Shown: positions 27,221 through 36,622, numbered from the stretch's first letter. The stretch: DNA of 64,000 bases from Bacteriovoracaceae bacterium (GCA_013141065.1 JABFRR010000008.1:563464-627463), one strand, 5' to 3'. Program-made: numbers and translations. Notes: generated by a model from the sequence alone, not told the origin.

Positions 27221-29830
27221 ATGCAAAGCTTAAAAGTTATTAAGGTTCGTGGAGCTAGAACCCACAACTTAAAAAATATTAATATTGATATTTCTCTTGA
27301 AAAAATAACTTGTATCGCTGGTCCATCTGGATCGGGTAAAAGTTCTCTCGCTTTTCATACACTCCTGACGGAGTCTAAAAGAAGATTTATAAACTCACTT
27401 CCCACTGACATGAAATTTTTTTGGGAAGTCCCGCATACTGTAGATGTGGATAGCATTTACCCTGTTCTTCCGGCCTGGGGTCTTCCGCAGCATAATCCAG
27501 TAGTCAATTCTCGACCTGTTGCCCTCGATGTTCTTGGCGGACACACTAGACTTCAAAAAATATTCATGGAGCTAGGAAGCTTTGTTTGTCCCGATCATCA
27601 GATTCCCTTTGAAAAAGTATTTTCATTGGAAGTTGAAATTCAAAAAATTTCTATTGAACATAAGGATAACCGTGAAGACGAAGCTATTCATCTTTTTTGT
27701 CGAGCAGACGACTATCAAAAATTTATTTCAACAGAAATAAAACCCTCTCGATCATTTAATAACTCAGTCAGACAATTTATTGATGAAGACCCATGGTACG
27801 AAATATTTAGGGTGAAAAGAAAAAATCTTGATCAATTCATGAAAAAATTTAAAGAGGTTAAGCTTGAAGCGGGCTCAGAGCTTCTGATCCATCTATTGAA
27901 TTCTAATAAAAGTATTGTCGTTAAAAATGGAATTAAGTATCGATGTCCAGTTTGCACTAAAGAATCTTCTAGTCAAAAAGTGACAAATATTGAATCTCTT
28001 TCTCCACTCAATGCGCTTGGCGCGTGCCCAAGTTGTGAAGGGCATGGAGCAATATTGGTTTATGACCGAGAAAAATTAGTAAAGGATCCGACAAAAAGTA
28101 TTCGTGAAGGTGCCATTAATTTTTTAAATTTTTCACATTTTCAACATTTGTTACCGATTTTTTTAAGAGAAGTTAAAAAACAAGGCTTTGATTTAGATGT
28201 ACCTTTTAATTCACTACCACAATCAATTTGGAAGTTTCTCTACGAAGGAAATGGAAAGTATGAGGGGTTTAATGAATATTTTGAATACTTAAAAGGGCAA
28301 CGCTACAAAAAAAATATTCGAATCTACATGAGAAGTATGCAAACAGAAACACAATGTACAGTTTGTGCAGGAACGAGAGTTTCATCAAATTCAGGTAGTG
28401 TTTCTTTGAGGCTTAAGGATGAAAATTTAAGTTTTAATCAAATTTTGAAATTAAACTTCTTAGAATCTTTAACTTACTTAGTAAAAATAAAAACTGATTT
28501 AAAATCGGACTTGATTCATGAGAAACTAATTTCAACTTTTGAAAAACTTGAAAGACTCTATAAGGTTTCCGTAGATTTGGGATTGGGACATCTTCAAAAT
28601 ACTAGAAAAGTTCGTTCTATGAGTTCCAGTGAATACCAAAGATTGTTGCTTTCAAAATACTTGTCGTATGAAGGATCACAATCACTTTTTGTTTTGGATG
28701 AACCTAGTTTGGGATTAAGTTTAATGACACAAAAAAAACTTTTTAAACATCTTCAAGGTTTACGTGATCAGGGAAATACCATTTTAATTGTTGAGCATTC
28801 AGAATTTTTAAAATCTGTTTCGGATGAGCTTATTTTAATGGGGCCCCTTGCTGGAATAAGAGGTGGAGAAGTTCTCTATCAAGGGCCATACAAAAAAGAT
28901 CAAGATCTTAAGACTCATAGAAAATTTGATCTAACTGCTAAGAAAAATTTTATTGAGCTGAGTGAGTGTGAAATTAGAAATATTAAAAAAGAGAAAATTG
29001 AAATTCAAAAAAATGCTATAAATTGGGTTCGTGGTGAATCTGGAACAGGTAAGACAGCAATTTTAGTTAATGTTATTGCCAATGAAGTTCATAAAAATGT
29101 CTATGGGAATAGGCTATCTTTTGAAGACTATCATTTTAAAAAACTAAAAGGAATTAATGATCTTACAGATGTCATAGTGATTAATAGCAGTCTTGATAAA
29201 ATTAGTTCGAGATCAACTGTAGCGACTTACACAGACTTGGGGGGCTTTGTTCGGAAATATTTTGCAGGACTTGAAGTATCAAAAAAATTAAATTTAAAAG
29301 AAGGACATTTTTCTGCCAATTCAGAGCTCGGTCAATGCTTGAGCTGTGAAGGAAAAGGTGTAAAGCTAGTTGAAATGCATTTTATGGAAGATGTAGAATT
29401 TGTTTGTGAAGATTGTCAGGGTAAAAAGCTAAAACCTTATTATGCCAATATTAGTGATGGGTACTTAAGTGCCTATGAAGCTTTTAATAATCCACTTTCA
29501 GATGTCCTTTCTCATATTAAATTAACCCCCAAAGGAAAAAGAATTTGGGAGTATTTCAAAATTTTAAAATTAGATTATTTGTCTCTTGATAGAACTCTTA
29601 TCTCTCTATCTGGGGGAGAAAGACAAAGGTTACAATTACTCACCTTACTTGACAAAAAAAACCAAGGGGCTTTAATTATTTTTGAAAATCTGACGAGTGG
29701 ATTATCCCATCACGAGCACGGGCCCTTGGCGGAGCTTTTGCACCAATTATCTGGCAGTGGCAACACTATCGTTGTAATTGACCAAAACACTTTTTTTGCA
29801 GATATTTCACACCATCACTTAGAATTCTAA
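27221..29830 (+). CDS. UvrA-like paralogue with one degenerate ATP site
   Basis: The 869-aa protein has the tandem ABC layout of UvrA: opening IKVRGARTHNLKNINIDI, Walker A GPSGSGKS (34-41), Cys-rich zinc modules (CPVC...CPSC; CLSCEGKG...CEDC) and a second Walker A GESGTGKT near 604. It is shorter than canonical UvrA (about 940). Walker B of the first half is normal (FVLDEPSLGLS, about 490) but its signature is degenerate (SSSEYQRL, about 467); the second half has a normal signature (LSGGERQRL, about 796) but a Walker B reading IIFENLTSGL instead of LDEPT. So one composite ATP site looks intact and the other not. It is probably a specialised paralogue rather than the excision-repair subunit. 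No uvrB or uvrC is nearby. Confidence 0.8.
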   Translation: MQSLKVIKVRGARTHNLKNINIDISLEKITCIAGPSGSGKSSLAFHTLLTESKRRFINSLPTDMKFFWEVPHTVDVDSIYPVLPAWGLPQHNPVVNSRPVALDVLGGHTRLQKIFMELGSFVCPDHQIPFEKVFSLEVEIQKISIEHKDNREDEAIHLFCRADDYQKFISTEIKPSRSFNNSVRQFIDEDPWYEIFRVKRKNLDQFMKKFKEVKLEAGSELLIHLLNSNKSIVVKNGIKYRCPVCTKESSSQKVTNIESLSPLNALGACPSCEGHGAILVYDREKLVKDPTKSIREGAINFLNFSHFQHLLPIFLREVKKQGFDLDVPFNSLPQSIWKFLYEGNGKYEGFNEYFEYLKGQRYKKNIRIYMRSMQTETQCTVCAGTRVSSNSGSVSLRLKDENLSFNQILKLNFLESLTYLVKIKTDLKSDLIHEKLISTFEKLERLYKVSVDLGLGHLQNTRKVRSMSSSEYQRLLLSKYLSYEGSQSLFVLDEPSLGLSLMTQKKLFKHLQGLRDQGNTILIVEHSEFLKSVSDELILMGPLAGIRGGEVLYQGPYKKDQDLKTHRKFDLTAKKNFIELSECEIRNIKKEKIEIQKNAINWVRGESGTGKTAILVNVIANEVHKNVYGNRLSFEDYHFKKLKGINDLTDVIVINSSLDKISSRSTVATYTDLGGFVRKYFAGLEVSKKLNLKEGHFSANSELGQCLSCEGKGVKLVEMHFMEDVEFVCEDCQGKKLKPYYANISDGYLSAYEAFNNPLSDVLSHIKLTPKGKRIWEYFKILKLDYLSLDRTLISLSGGERQRLQLLTLLDKKNQGALIIFENLTSGLSHHEHGPLAELLHQLSGSGNTIVVIDQNTFFADISHHHLEF

Positions 29831-29868
29831 ATTTAAGTCGATTACCTAGCTTAAATGGTCTTTTTACT

Positions 29869-29883
29869 GTCTAAAATTTAGAC
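29869..29883. repeat. 15-bp perfect palindrome between the UvrA-like gene and the next gene
   Basis: GTCTAAA and TTTAGAC flank a single A. It is about 40 bp after the UvrA-like stop and has no T run, so it is more like a binding site than a terminator. Its function is unknown, and AT-rich dyads of this size can arise by chance. Confidence 0.3.
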
Positions 29884-29957
29884 GCAATAAACTCTAAATT
29901 TAATCAATTTTCACTCTAGAACTCCGATAAAATATCATTATCAAACTGGAGGCTAAG

Positions 29958-30692
29958 GTGTGTGTCGCTAGATATCTATCATTCTTAATTGTTTTTTATT
30001 CAAGTATAGCGTTAGCTACAACTTTTCAAAAAGCTACATTGGTTCAAATTATTAACCAAGCAGATAGTGCAGCTGAGGTTGAACTCAAAAGTAAAAAAAC
30101 ATTTATGAATAAGATGGGGATTATTCAAACTGAGTATAGCTTCTTGGTTTTAGAAAACTACAATGTAAATGAGTCAGATCTTGAGTTAGATTTGCTTAAA
30201 ATTACCATGGTTGGTGGATCATACGAAGGAGTTACATCTTTCATCGAAGGTGCACCGGAATTTAAAATTGGTGAAAAGTCTTTTTTGCTTTTTAAAAAAA
30301 TAGAGTCAAAAATCTACTTGAGTAATTTCACTTTAGGTAAATTTAAAATTGAAACAAGTAACGGTGAAATTTATTATTCTTCAGTCGTTTTCCCTGAAGA
30401 TGCTGAATTAGGTAAAATAAAAAAAGAAAAGATGATTGAGCTTGTGAAGCAAAAATTTAACATTACTCTTAAGTCTCACGAAACCAAAAAAGCTAACAAG
30501 ACTTACACTCACTACACTCCTGTGAAAAGTTCTTCATTGGAAATTGCTCCAACTGATTATCGAAAACCTGCGCAAGAAATTAGTGAGCCTGATGTCAGTC
30601 TGGGATTGAGCGCAAAGTGGATTTATTTCTTTTTGGTTCTTGGATTAGGAAGTGGTATTTGGTGGCAACTCTGTAAGGGAGCGCGAGATTAA
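29958..30692 (+). CDS. Secreted protein paired with the metalloprotease gene
   Basis: The 244-aa protein has a signal peptide (residues 1-21), a beta-rich domain (TMVGGSYEGVTSFIEGAPEF, then GEKSFLLFKK) and a C-terminal membrane segment (WIYFFLVLGLGSGIWW). The GGxxxG..G.P.F..GE pattern resembles small secreted proteins that I recall accompanying matrixin-type proteases in delta-proteobacteria, but I cannot name a family. The start is GTG with a strong SD (GGAGG). The next gene begins within or just after its 3' end. Confidence 0.6.
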   Translation: MCVARYLSFLIVFYSSIALATTFQKATLVQIINQADSAAEVELKSKKTFMNKMGIIQTEYSFLVLENYNVNESDLELDLLKITMVGGSYEGVTSFIEGAPEFKIGEKSFLLFKKIESKIYLSNFTLGKFKIETSNGEIYYSSVVFPEDAELGKIKKEKMIELVKQKFNITLKSHETKKANKTYTHYTPVKSSSLEIAPTDYRKPAQEISEPDVSLGLSAKWIYFFLVLGLGSGIWWQLCKGARD

Positions 30693-32499
30693 ATACTTAA
30701 AGGTTAAGCTTTTAATTTTAATTCTGGGTTTACTATTTTTAGTTGACGCTTATTCGTATGTTCAAAATAGAACAAGTAACGACAGCCTTGTCCGTTGGGC
30801 TAGTAATATTTCAACCATAGATATTTTTTTAAATCCCGACAATTCACAAGGTTTTTCTACTTTTTCAGTTGATACGATTGTATCGAGTTCAGTAAGCCAA
30901 TGGGATGGAAAATCTCGACTGAGCCTAAGAAAGAATACGACCGCTGGCACTAATCAACTTGGATTGAATGAAATATATTTCTCCAATGATTCTTCTATTT
31001 TCAACGGATCTCTCATCGTGGGCCTTACTCAAGTTGTTTACACCAATAATTCAGGAGAGATCATAGAAGCAGATATTCTTCTCAATGATCAAATTAGTTT
31101 TTCCAACAATGTGACTGATAAGTACTACCTCGGCAATGTATTAACTCATGAAATGGGACATTTCCTTGGACTTGGTCATAGCCAGGTTATCGGCGCTTCA
31201 ATGTTTTTTATGTTGACCCGTGGACAAAGTCTTGTTGCAGACGATGATGAAGCTGGATTATATGCAATATATCCCAATGGAAATACTTTAAAAGGAAGCC
31301 TGAGTGGCAAAATTATTGGTGGAAATTCAAAAGCCGCAGTTTTTGGCGCTCATGTTCAGGCGATATCTCAATCAACGGGTAAAGTAGCTGGAGCAAATAT
31401 TAGTGAAATTAATGGAAGTTTTGTGATTGATGGATTGGATAAAAATGACCAATATTTTATTTATACTTCTCCATCTGCTTCGGTAGGTCTACCTGCAAAA
31501 TACAGTAATGCTAAATTTGATTTTTGTAATTCAGCTTCAAAGTATCGCGGGAGTTTATTTCAGGCATGTGGATCACAGGGAGAGGGCTTTCCTCAAGCTG
31601 TAAGTCTTAACTCAAATTCGTTGGACGTAGGTAATGTGACCATTAGATGCAGTATTGATGTACCAATAGATTATATTTCCAGAAAAAATTCAAACCCAGC
31701 GGAATTTGAGATTCAGCATTATAATGTTTTAAGTATAGGAAACAATTTTACAGGATATTTTTCAAACTCTGATTTACAAAATGGTCTAGCTGATCGATTC
31801 GCTATCAAGCTTGATACCTTTGATAATGTTGATTGGTCCCAACTAAGTACAACCGGGGACCTTTATTTAGAACTAAAAATTTTAAATCAGTCATTTTATT
31901 CTGCCTACAAGCCTAGGGTTGACGTTACGGCCAGTTCTGGAGCGAGTTATTCTCCAAATGCTAAGTATGAAACTGAAGCAGATGGTTGGTTAAATCTCGA
32001 AACGACGTTGCGCTTACCAATTAATAGAGATGATTCGTCGGATAATAATTTTGAGATAACTGTGACACCAGAGTCTATGGATTTTCCTAATTTCCCAGTA
32101 GGACTACCTGAATCAAAAAGTGACTATTTTCCGTCATCAAGCGACATTGGTGAAACACTATATTTTTATTTGGCCACTGCGTCCTTGGTAAAAGATAATG
32201 GAAATGGGACATACACTAAGATTTCTTCAAAGAGTGAGCAGTCTACTGATAATTCACTATGTCCTGATGCTGCTAATACTTATTCGTTAAGTGATTATAG
32301 TGTGAAGGGGAGTGTGTCAGGATCATCACGTGGAAATAAAGATAATTTTTTAGCTTGTGGTACTGTTGACTTTAATGGTGGCCGAGGAGGCGGACCAGGT
32401 GGATTTTTTATCGGTTTAATCTCAGGCCTTTTGGCGCTTAGTCTTTTAAGTTCAATCTTTAAACATATTAAGTCAAAACAATATAGCAAGTTAGCTTAA
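30652..32499 (+). CDS. Secreted matrixin-type zinc metalloprotease, C-terminally membrane-anchored
   Basis: The product has the metzincin zinc motif HEMGHFLGLGH near residue 166 and a downstream stretch (SMFFML...DDDEAGLYAIYP) resembling the Met-turn region of matrixins. A hydrophobic signal sequence (LLILILGLLFLVDA) precedes it, and the C-terminus is a Gly-rich linker plus membrane segment (GGFFIGLISGLLALSLLSSIF) with basic residues after it. The track start GTG 30652 overlaps the upstream gene by 41 bp and puts 18 polar residues before the signal. An ATT at 30688, 6 nt after GGGAG, would give a standard signal peptide and may be the true start. Target proteins are unknown; in a predatory lineage prey proteins are possible. 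Confidence 0.78.
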   Translation: MVFGGNSVREREIKYLKVKLLILILGLLFLVDAYSYVQNRTSNDSLVRWASNISTIDIFLNPDNSQGFSTFSVDTIVSSSVSQWDGKSRLSLRKNTTAGTNQLGLNEIYFSNDSSIFNGSLIVGLTQVVYTNNSGEIIEADILLNDQISFSNNVTDKYYLGNVLTHEMGHFLGLGHSQVIGASMFFMLTRGQSLVADDDEAGLYAIYPNGNTLKGSLSGKIIGGNSKAAVFGAHVQAISQSTGKVAGANISEINGSFVIDGLDKNDQYFIYTSPSASVGLPAKYSNAKFDFCNSASKYRGSLFQACGSQGEGFPQAVSLNSNSLDVGNVTIRCSIDVPIDYISRKNSNPAEFEIQHYNVLSIGNNFTGYFSNSDLQNGLADRFAIKLDTFDNVDWSQLSTTGDLYLELKILNQSFYSAYKPRVDVTASSGASYSPNAKYETEADGWLNLETTLRLPINRDDSSDNNFEITVTPESMDFPNFPVGLPESKSDYFPSSSDIGETLYFYLATASLVKDNGNGTYTKISSKSEQSTDNSLCPDAANTYSLSDYSVKGSVSGSSRGNKDNFLACGTVDFNGGRGGGPGGFFIGLISGLLALSLLSSIFKHIKSKQYSKLA

Positions 32500-32540
32500 G
32501 CTGAATTATACTTTCAAGTGTAATATTAGCAGAGGCTGAC

Positions 32541-33017
32541 ATGAAAATTATTTTAATACCTTTTATTTTGTTTCAACTTTTTATACCAGTTTTTGGTCAA
32601 GATCTTCTTAAAGAAAGAATCAGAAAATTAAGTAATAACAAAACATCAATATACGTTGAAAAAGGAATTTTTCACAACGGTGGTGTGAAGCTTCAATCTA
32701 CACTTAAGTCGCTGAGGCAGTCTTATAATCCTAAACAGGGTTTTGAGAGAATAGTAATAGATTTTACTACGAATGAAGTACCAAAAATTTATGGACATAT
32801 TTCTAGTGACGAGAAAAAAATGTATCTCGATATTTTCGAAACGAACTTGGCTAAAGATTTTAGCTCACCTTCGAATACCCGTTTTGTTGAAAAAATCAAT
32901 TTTTTTCCTATTGAATCGAATCATCTTTCTCTTGATTTAAAATTGAAGAATAAAGTGATTGCAGATATTTTCACTTTGGAAAATCCTGGCAGATTGGTTA
33001 TCGATTTTAAAAATTAA
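32541..33017 (+). CDS. Secreted AMIN-like domain protein
   Basis: The 158-aa product has a signal peptide (MKIILIPFILFQLFIPVFG) and a beta-rich domain with two strands typical of AMIN domains (FERIVIDFT and the terminal GRLVIDF). AMIN domains target periplasmic proteins to peptidoglycan or secretin complexes. It stands alone between the metalloprotease and lon. The family assignment is from pattern only. Confidence 0.5.
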   Translation: MKIILIPFILFQLFIPVFGQDLLKERIRKLSNNKTSIYVEKGIFHNGGVKLQSTLKSLRQSYNPKQGFERIVIDFTTNEVPKIYGHISSDEKKMYLDIFETNLAKDFSSPSNTRFVEKINFFPIESNHLSLDLKLKNKVIADIFTLENPGRLVIDFKN

Positions 33018-33043
33018 TTAGTTAAATTTCCCGGAGTATACTC

Positions 33044-35578
33044 ATGACAGATTTAGATACTGATTTCCAAGTTAAATTAAAACCAGCAAGTAGCAAAGAT
33101 GATTTACCAAAGCTACCAGAAATAGTGGTCATTATCCCAATAATGAACAGTCCTATTTTTCCTGGAATGATCGCTCCCATTATCCTAAGTGAAGAGAAGT
33201 TTACTCAGGAGTTAGATGAATCCCTATTGAAAAGTGGATACGTGGCGCTCAATCTTGTTAAAAATGACTTAAAAGACGAAGAGGGGTCAATCATCCCTGA
33301 AGAAGATATTGATTTTGATAAAAAAGAAATAAAATCAGGCGACATCTACAAAGTTGGAGTCCTCTGTAAGGTTGTTAAAAAGTTAAAGCTCCCAGATGGT
33401 TCAGTGAACGTATTAGTTCACGGGATGAAACGCTATAGAGCTTCTGAAATAATTTCAGAGTCTCCAACATTAAGAACTCGTATCGAAGTTTTTGATGACA
33501 TATTAGAAACAGACGAGGAGCTAGACGCTTATACTAGATCTGTTATCAATCAAGTGAAAAAACTTTCTGAAATAAACCCGTACTTTAACGAAGAAATGAA
33601 ACTGGCAATGCTTAATTCTCCTTCTCCAGGATCCCTGGCAGACTTGGTGGCTTTTGCCATTTCTTTAGACATACCGGAAGCACAAGATTTTTTAGAAACA
33701 TTAGTCGTTAAAAAAAGATTTGCGAAACTTTTAGTTTATTTAAAGCGTGAAAAAGATGTAGCAGATATTCAAAAGAAAATTTCTGATGAAGTGAATGATA
33801 AAGTTAATAAGTATCAAAGAGAATATTTTCTTCGTGAGCAACTTAAAGTCATTCGTTCTGAACTAGGTATGGAAGAAGATGAAAAGTCTCGTGACATAAA
33901 AAGAATAAAAGATGAAATTGAAAACGTTGGAATGCCAGAAGACATTCTTAAAACTGCCAAGGAAGAACTTGAACGCCTTGAGCTAATTCCAGACAGTTCT
34001 CCGGAATATAACGTCGCAAGAACTTACTTAACTTGGCTGATAGATTTACCATGGAAAAAACACACTAAAGACGATCTTGATATTTCTGCATCAAGAAAAA
34101 TTCTAGAGCGTGATCATTATGGATTAGAAAAAGCGAAAGAAAGAATTTTAGAATTCTTAGCAGTGAGAAAATTAAAACCATCTTATGATGGAACAATTCT
34201 TTGCCTTGCAGGTCCTCCAGGGGTTGGGAAAACTTCGCTAGGTAAAAGTATTGCAGCGGCTTTAGGTCGAACTTTTTATCGTTTTTCCCTTGGGGGAATG
34301 AGAGATGAAGCTGAGATTAAAGGACACAGAAGAACTTATGTCGGAGCAATGCCAGGAAAGATAATTCAAGCCCTCAAACGAGTTGAAGTTAATAATCCCG
34401 TTATAATGCTCGATGAGATTGATAAGATTGGAAAAAGTTTTCAAGGTGATCCAGCATCGGCCCTGCTTGAAGTATTGGATCCAGAACAAAATTCTACTTT
34501 TATTGATAATTATTTAGATATTCCTTTTGATTTATCAAAAGTTTTATTTATTGCCACAGCTAATTATATCAATGATATTCCAGAAGCCCTTCTTGATCGT
34601 ATGGAGGTCATTGAGCTTTCAGGGTATACACTTGAAGAAAAAGTCGCCATTACGACAAAGTGGATTATTCCAAGACAACTTAAAAAGCACGGACTCATAA
34701 AAGCAGATTTCTCTCTTAGTTTAAATGTTATCAAGAAAATTATTGCTGATTATGCTCGTGAGCCAGGTGTGCGCGTATTAGAACAACATATCGCAAAACT
34801 TTGTAGAAAAGCTGCTTTAGAGAAAGTCTCTCGTCCAAAAAGCAAAGGGAAAAAGTTTGTTCCAACAACGGATAATCTTGAATCAATGCTTGGGACACCT
34901 CGGTTCCATTCAGACTCGGCTGAAAAGAAAAATAAGCCAGGTGTTGTTACTGGGCTTGCTTGGACAGCCTACGGAGGAGAAATTCTCTTTATTGAAACTT
35001 TACCACTTAAAGGAAAAGGCTTTAAGCTTACTGGTCAGCTTGGTGGTGTTATGAATGAATCGGCGACACTTGCTTATTCGTACGTTAAGAAAATCTTACA
35101 GAATCAAATCGATGCAGATATGGCCTTAACGAATAAGACAATTAAAGCGATTAAGCCTGTAAAGAATAAAAAACCCATTGTTGCTGTTGCACAAGTTGCA
35201 AAACCGATGGCCCAAGAGCCAGAAGATTACTTAGCCTCACATGAGGTGCACCTTCATTTACCAGCTGGTGCCACACCTAAAGATGGCCCTAGTGCCGGTA
35301 TTACAATGGCGCTTGCACTTTATAGTCTTGCAACTAACCAAGCAGTGAATTCTGATATTGCAATGACCGGAGAATTGAGCTTAACAGGTAAAGTTTTGCC
35401 AGTCGGTGGAATCAAAGAAAAGGTTTTGGCGGCGAAACGAGCGGGTATTAAGAACATTATTTTGCCAAAGCAAAATGAAAAAGATCTAAAAGAAGTTCCT
35501 TTGCTTCACAGAAAAGGAATGAAGTTTTATCCGGTTGCTCATTTTGATGAAGTTTTGAAAATTGCACTTAAAAAATAG
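33044..35578 (+). CDS. lon: ATP-dependent protease Lon
   Basis: Lon degrades misfolded and regulatory proteins in the cytoplasm. The 844-aa protein has the N-terminal LON substrate-binding domain (from about residue 28), an AAA+ module with Walker A GPPGVGKT near 390 and VIMLDEIDKIG, and a serine protease domain with the Ser in PKDGPSAGITM (about 749) and the Lys in GGIKEK about 43 residues later, as in E. coli Lon. An extra Lys/Pro-rich insert (about 700-725) precedes the active-site region. SD CGGAG precedes the ATG. A strong terminator follows. Confidence 0.97.
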   Translation: MTDLDTDFQVKLKPASSKDDLPKLPEIVVIIPIMNSPIFPGMIAPIILSEEKFTQELDESLLKSGYVALNLVKNDLKDEEGSIIPEEDIDFDKKEIKSGDIYKVGVLCKVVKKLKLPDGSVNVLVHGMKRYRASEIISESPTLRTRIEVFDDILETDEELDAYTRSVINQVKKLSEINPYFNEEMKLAMLNSPSPGSLADLVAFAISLDIPEAQDFLETLVVKKRFAKLLVYLKREKDVADIQKKISDEVNDKVNKYQREYFLREQLKVIRSELGMEEDEKSRDIKRIKDEIENVGMPEDILKTAKEELERLELIPDSSPEYNVARTYLTWLIDLPWKKHTKDDLDISASRKILERDHYGLEKAKERILEFLAVRKLKPSYDGTILCLAGPPGVGKTSLGKSIAAALGRTFYRFSLGGMRDEAEIKGHRRTYVGAMPGKIIQALKRVEVNNPVIMLDEIDKIGKSFQGDPASALLEVLDPEQNSTFIDNYLDIPFDLSKVLFIATANYINDIPEALLDRMEVIELSGYTLEEKVAITTKWIIPRQLKKHGLIKADFSLSLNVIKKIIADYAREPGVRVLEQHIAKLCRKAALEKVSRPKSKGKKFVPTTDNLESMLGTPRFHSDSAEKKNKPGVVTGLAWTAYGGEILFIETLPLKGKGFKLTGQLGGVMNESATLAYSYVKKILQNQIDADMALTNKTIKAIKPVKNKKPIVAVAQVAKPMAQEPEDYLASHEVHLHLPAGATPKDGPSAGITMALALYSLATNQAVNSDIAMTGELSLTGKVLPVGGIKEKVLAAKRAGIKNIILPKQNEKDLKEVPLLHRKGMKFYPVAHFDEVLKIALKK

Positions 35579-35588
35579 TTATTTTAGA

Positions 35589-35617
35589 AGAGGCCAGTCT
35601 CCACTGGCCTCTCTTTT
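35589..35617 (+). terminator. Rho-independent terminator after lon
   Basis: AGAGGCCAGT and ACTGGCCTCT form a 10-bp stem with a CTCC loop followed by CTTTT, 10 bp after the lon stop. Confidence 0.92.
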
Positions 35618-35772
35618 AATAAGTTCCAAAAATTTACAATTCCCCGTTTCTCGTAAATCCCTGATCGAACCTATTACTGGTCCTATCGGATCGATTCACT
35701 TAATAATTAAGTTTATTGGTTCAATTTAAACTCAAGAATTGATCTGAATACTTGACCAAAAGAATTATTGGC

Positions 35773-35803
35773 AAAAAAAAACCGCCTACATGAGGCGGTT
35801 TTT
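35773..35803 (-). terminator. Duplicate copy of the rpoZ terminator
   Basis: ACCGCCT / AGGCGGT stem with flanking A and T runs, identical to the functional copy at 37831-37861. Read on the minus strand it ends in nine T. Confidence 0.85.
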
Positions 35804-35829
35804 GTGATTTTAAAGATATTTTTTGAAAA

Positions 35830-35991
35830 CTAAAACTCATCTGAATCGTATTCGCTGATTGGAGCATGCTTAATTTTTCCAGCTGCAATCTCTCTAAGTG
35901 CAGTGACGACCTCTTTGTTTTTTGACTTTACGAGAGGCTCAGCACCTTCTCTGAGTTGCTTGACTCTCTTAGTAGCAAGGTGAACAAGTTC
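35830..35991 (-). pseudogene. rpoZ: Truncated rpoZ duplicate (C-terminal part only)
   Basis: The frame encodes the last part of the omega subunit ([17 protein letters not shown] through the terminal SEYDSDEF) and is cut at 35991, where the IS begins. It lacks the conserved N-terminal start region ([13 protein letters not shown]) and any start signal. It is a by-product of the 304-bp duplication. Confidence 0.88.
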
Positions 35992-35995
35992 CAGT

Positions 35996-36011
35996 TATGG
36001 TGAAATGGCCC
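35996..36011 (+). repeat. Left subterminal inverted repeat of the IS110-type element
   Basis: TATGGTGAAATGGCCC is the exact reverse complement of 37724-37739. It lies 4 bases inside the junction with the 304-bp repeat. Confidence 0.9.
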
Positions 36012-36622
36012 AGTCTAGGTTGCAAAGGGCCGATCCTTGTTATCCAAAGTAGTTTTTTTACTCGATTATTCGTAACCTAAGAAGGGTAAACCCGACTTAC
36101 TTACTTGGTAGTATTCTATCGTGTGCTTCTATCCCGGATAACAAGACGCTCACCGAAATGAACTCTTACCGAAAAGTATCAGAACCCACACACGAAACTA
36201 CTTCTTCATCTAACAAGTTTTCTTAAGTAACATCTCGTAAAATATTTTTTAATCTTAAATTTTTTCTTCATTTTTTTAAATTTATTTTTAGCAACATTAG
36301 TATTGTAAAAAATTCTATTCAGTTATTCGTAACCCAGCTAAAAATATTAATATTTTAAAAGCTGCTTACATTTTGATTATCAAAGCGCCCATTAACCTCA
36401 CAACGCAGGTATCTCAGGATTTTTTCAACTAACAATAACTGTTTTTCAACTTCAGCATCCTATGGTTAAACATGACCGTTAATGACAGACTTAAGTCTAT
36501 TTATTTCAAAAAAAATCAGAATCAACAAAGACCACTTTCTCCTCTTGATCTTGAGAGCAACTCGCCCGTAGGGGGAGGCCAGAGAGGCCTCATTGCTCTA
36601 AGAAAAACAGGATGTTTTTATA
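36012..36622 (-). ncRNA. Long non-coding part of the IS110-type element; candidate guide (seek/bridge) RNA
   Basis: No plausible gene lies in these 610 bases downstream of the transposase. Structure is visible: an outer AGAGCAA / TTGCTCT stem around an inner GAGGCC / GGCCTC hairpin (36554-36599) just after the transposase stop; and nearer the end CTTGTTATCC (36036) with GGATAACAAG (36136), interleaved with AGTAGTTT (36048) and AAACTACT (36195), a pseudoknot-like order. TTATTCGTAACC occurs twice. IS1111-type elements encode their guide RNA downstream of the transposase, so position and structure fit, but I cannot delimit the RNA. Confidence 0.4.

Larger units (their letters stand above)
35688..35991. 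repeat. 304-bp direct repeat, left copy (3' part of rpoZ plus terminator)
   Basis: This segment is identical, as far as I can compare by eye, to 37746-38049. On the minus strand it contains the last 53 codons of rpoZ (stop at 35830-35832) and its terminator, but no start, so it is a truncated duplicate. The IS110-type element lies between the two copies. The absence of visible differences implies a recent event. Confidence 0.93.
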
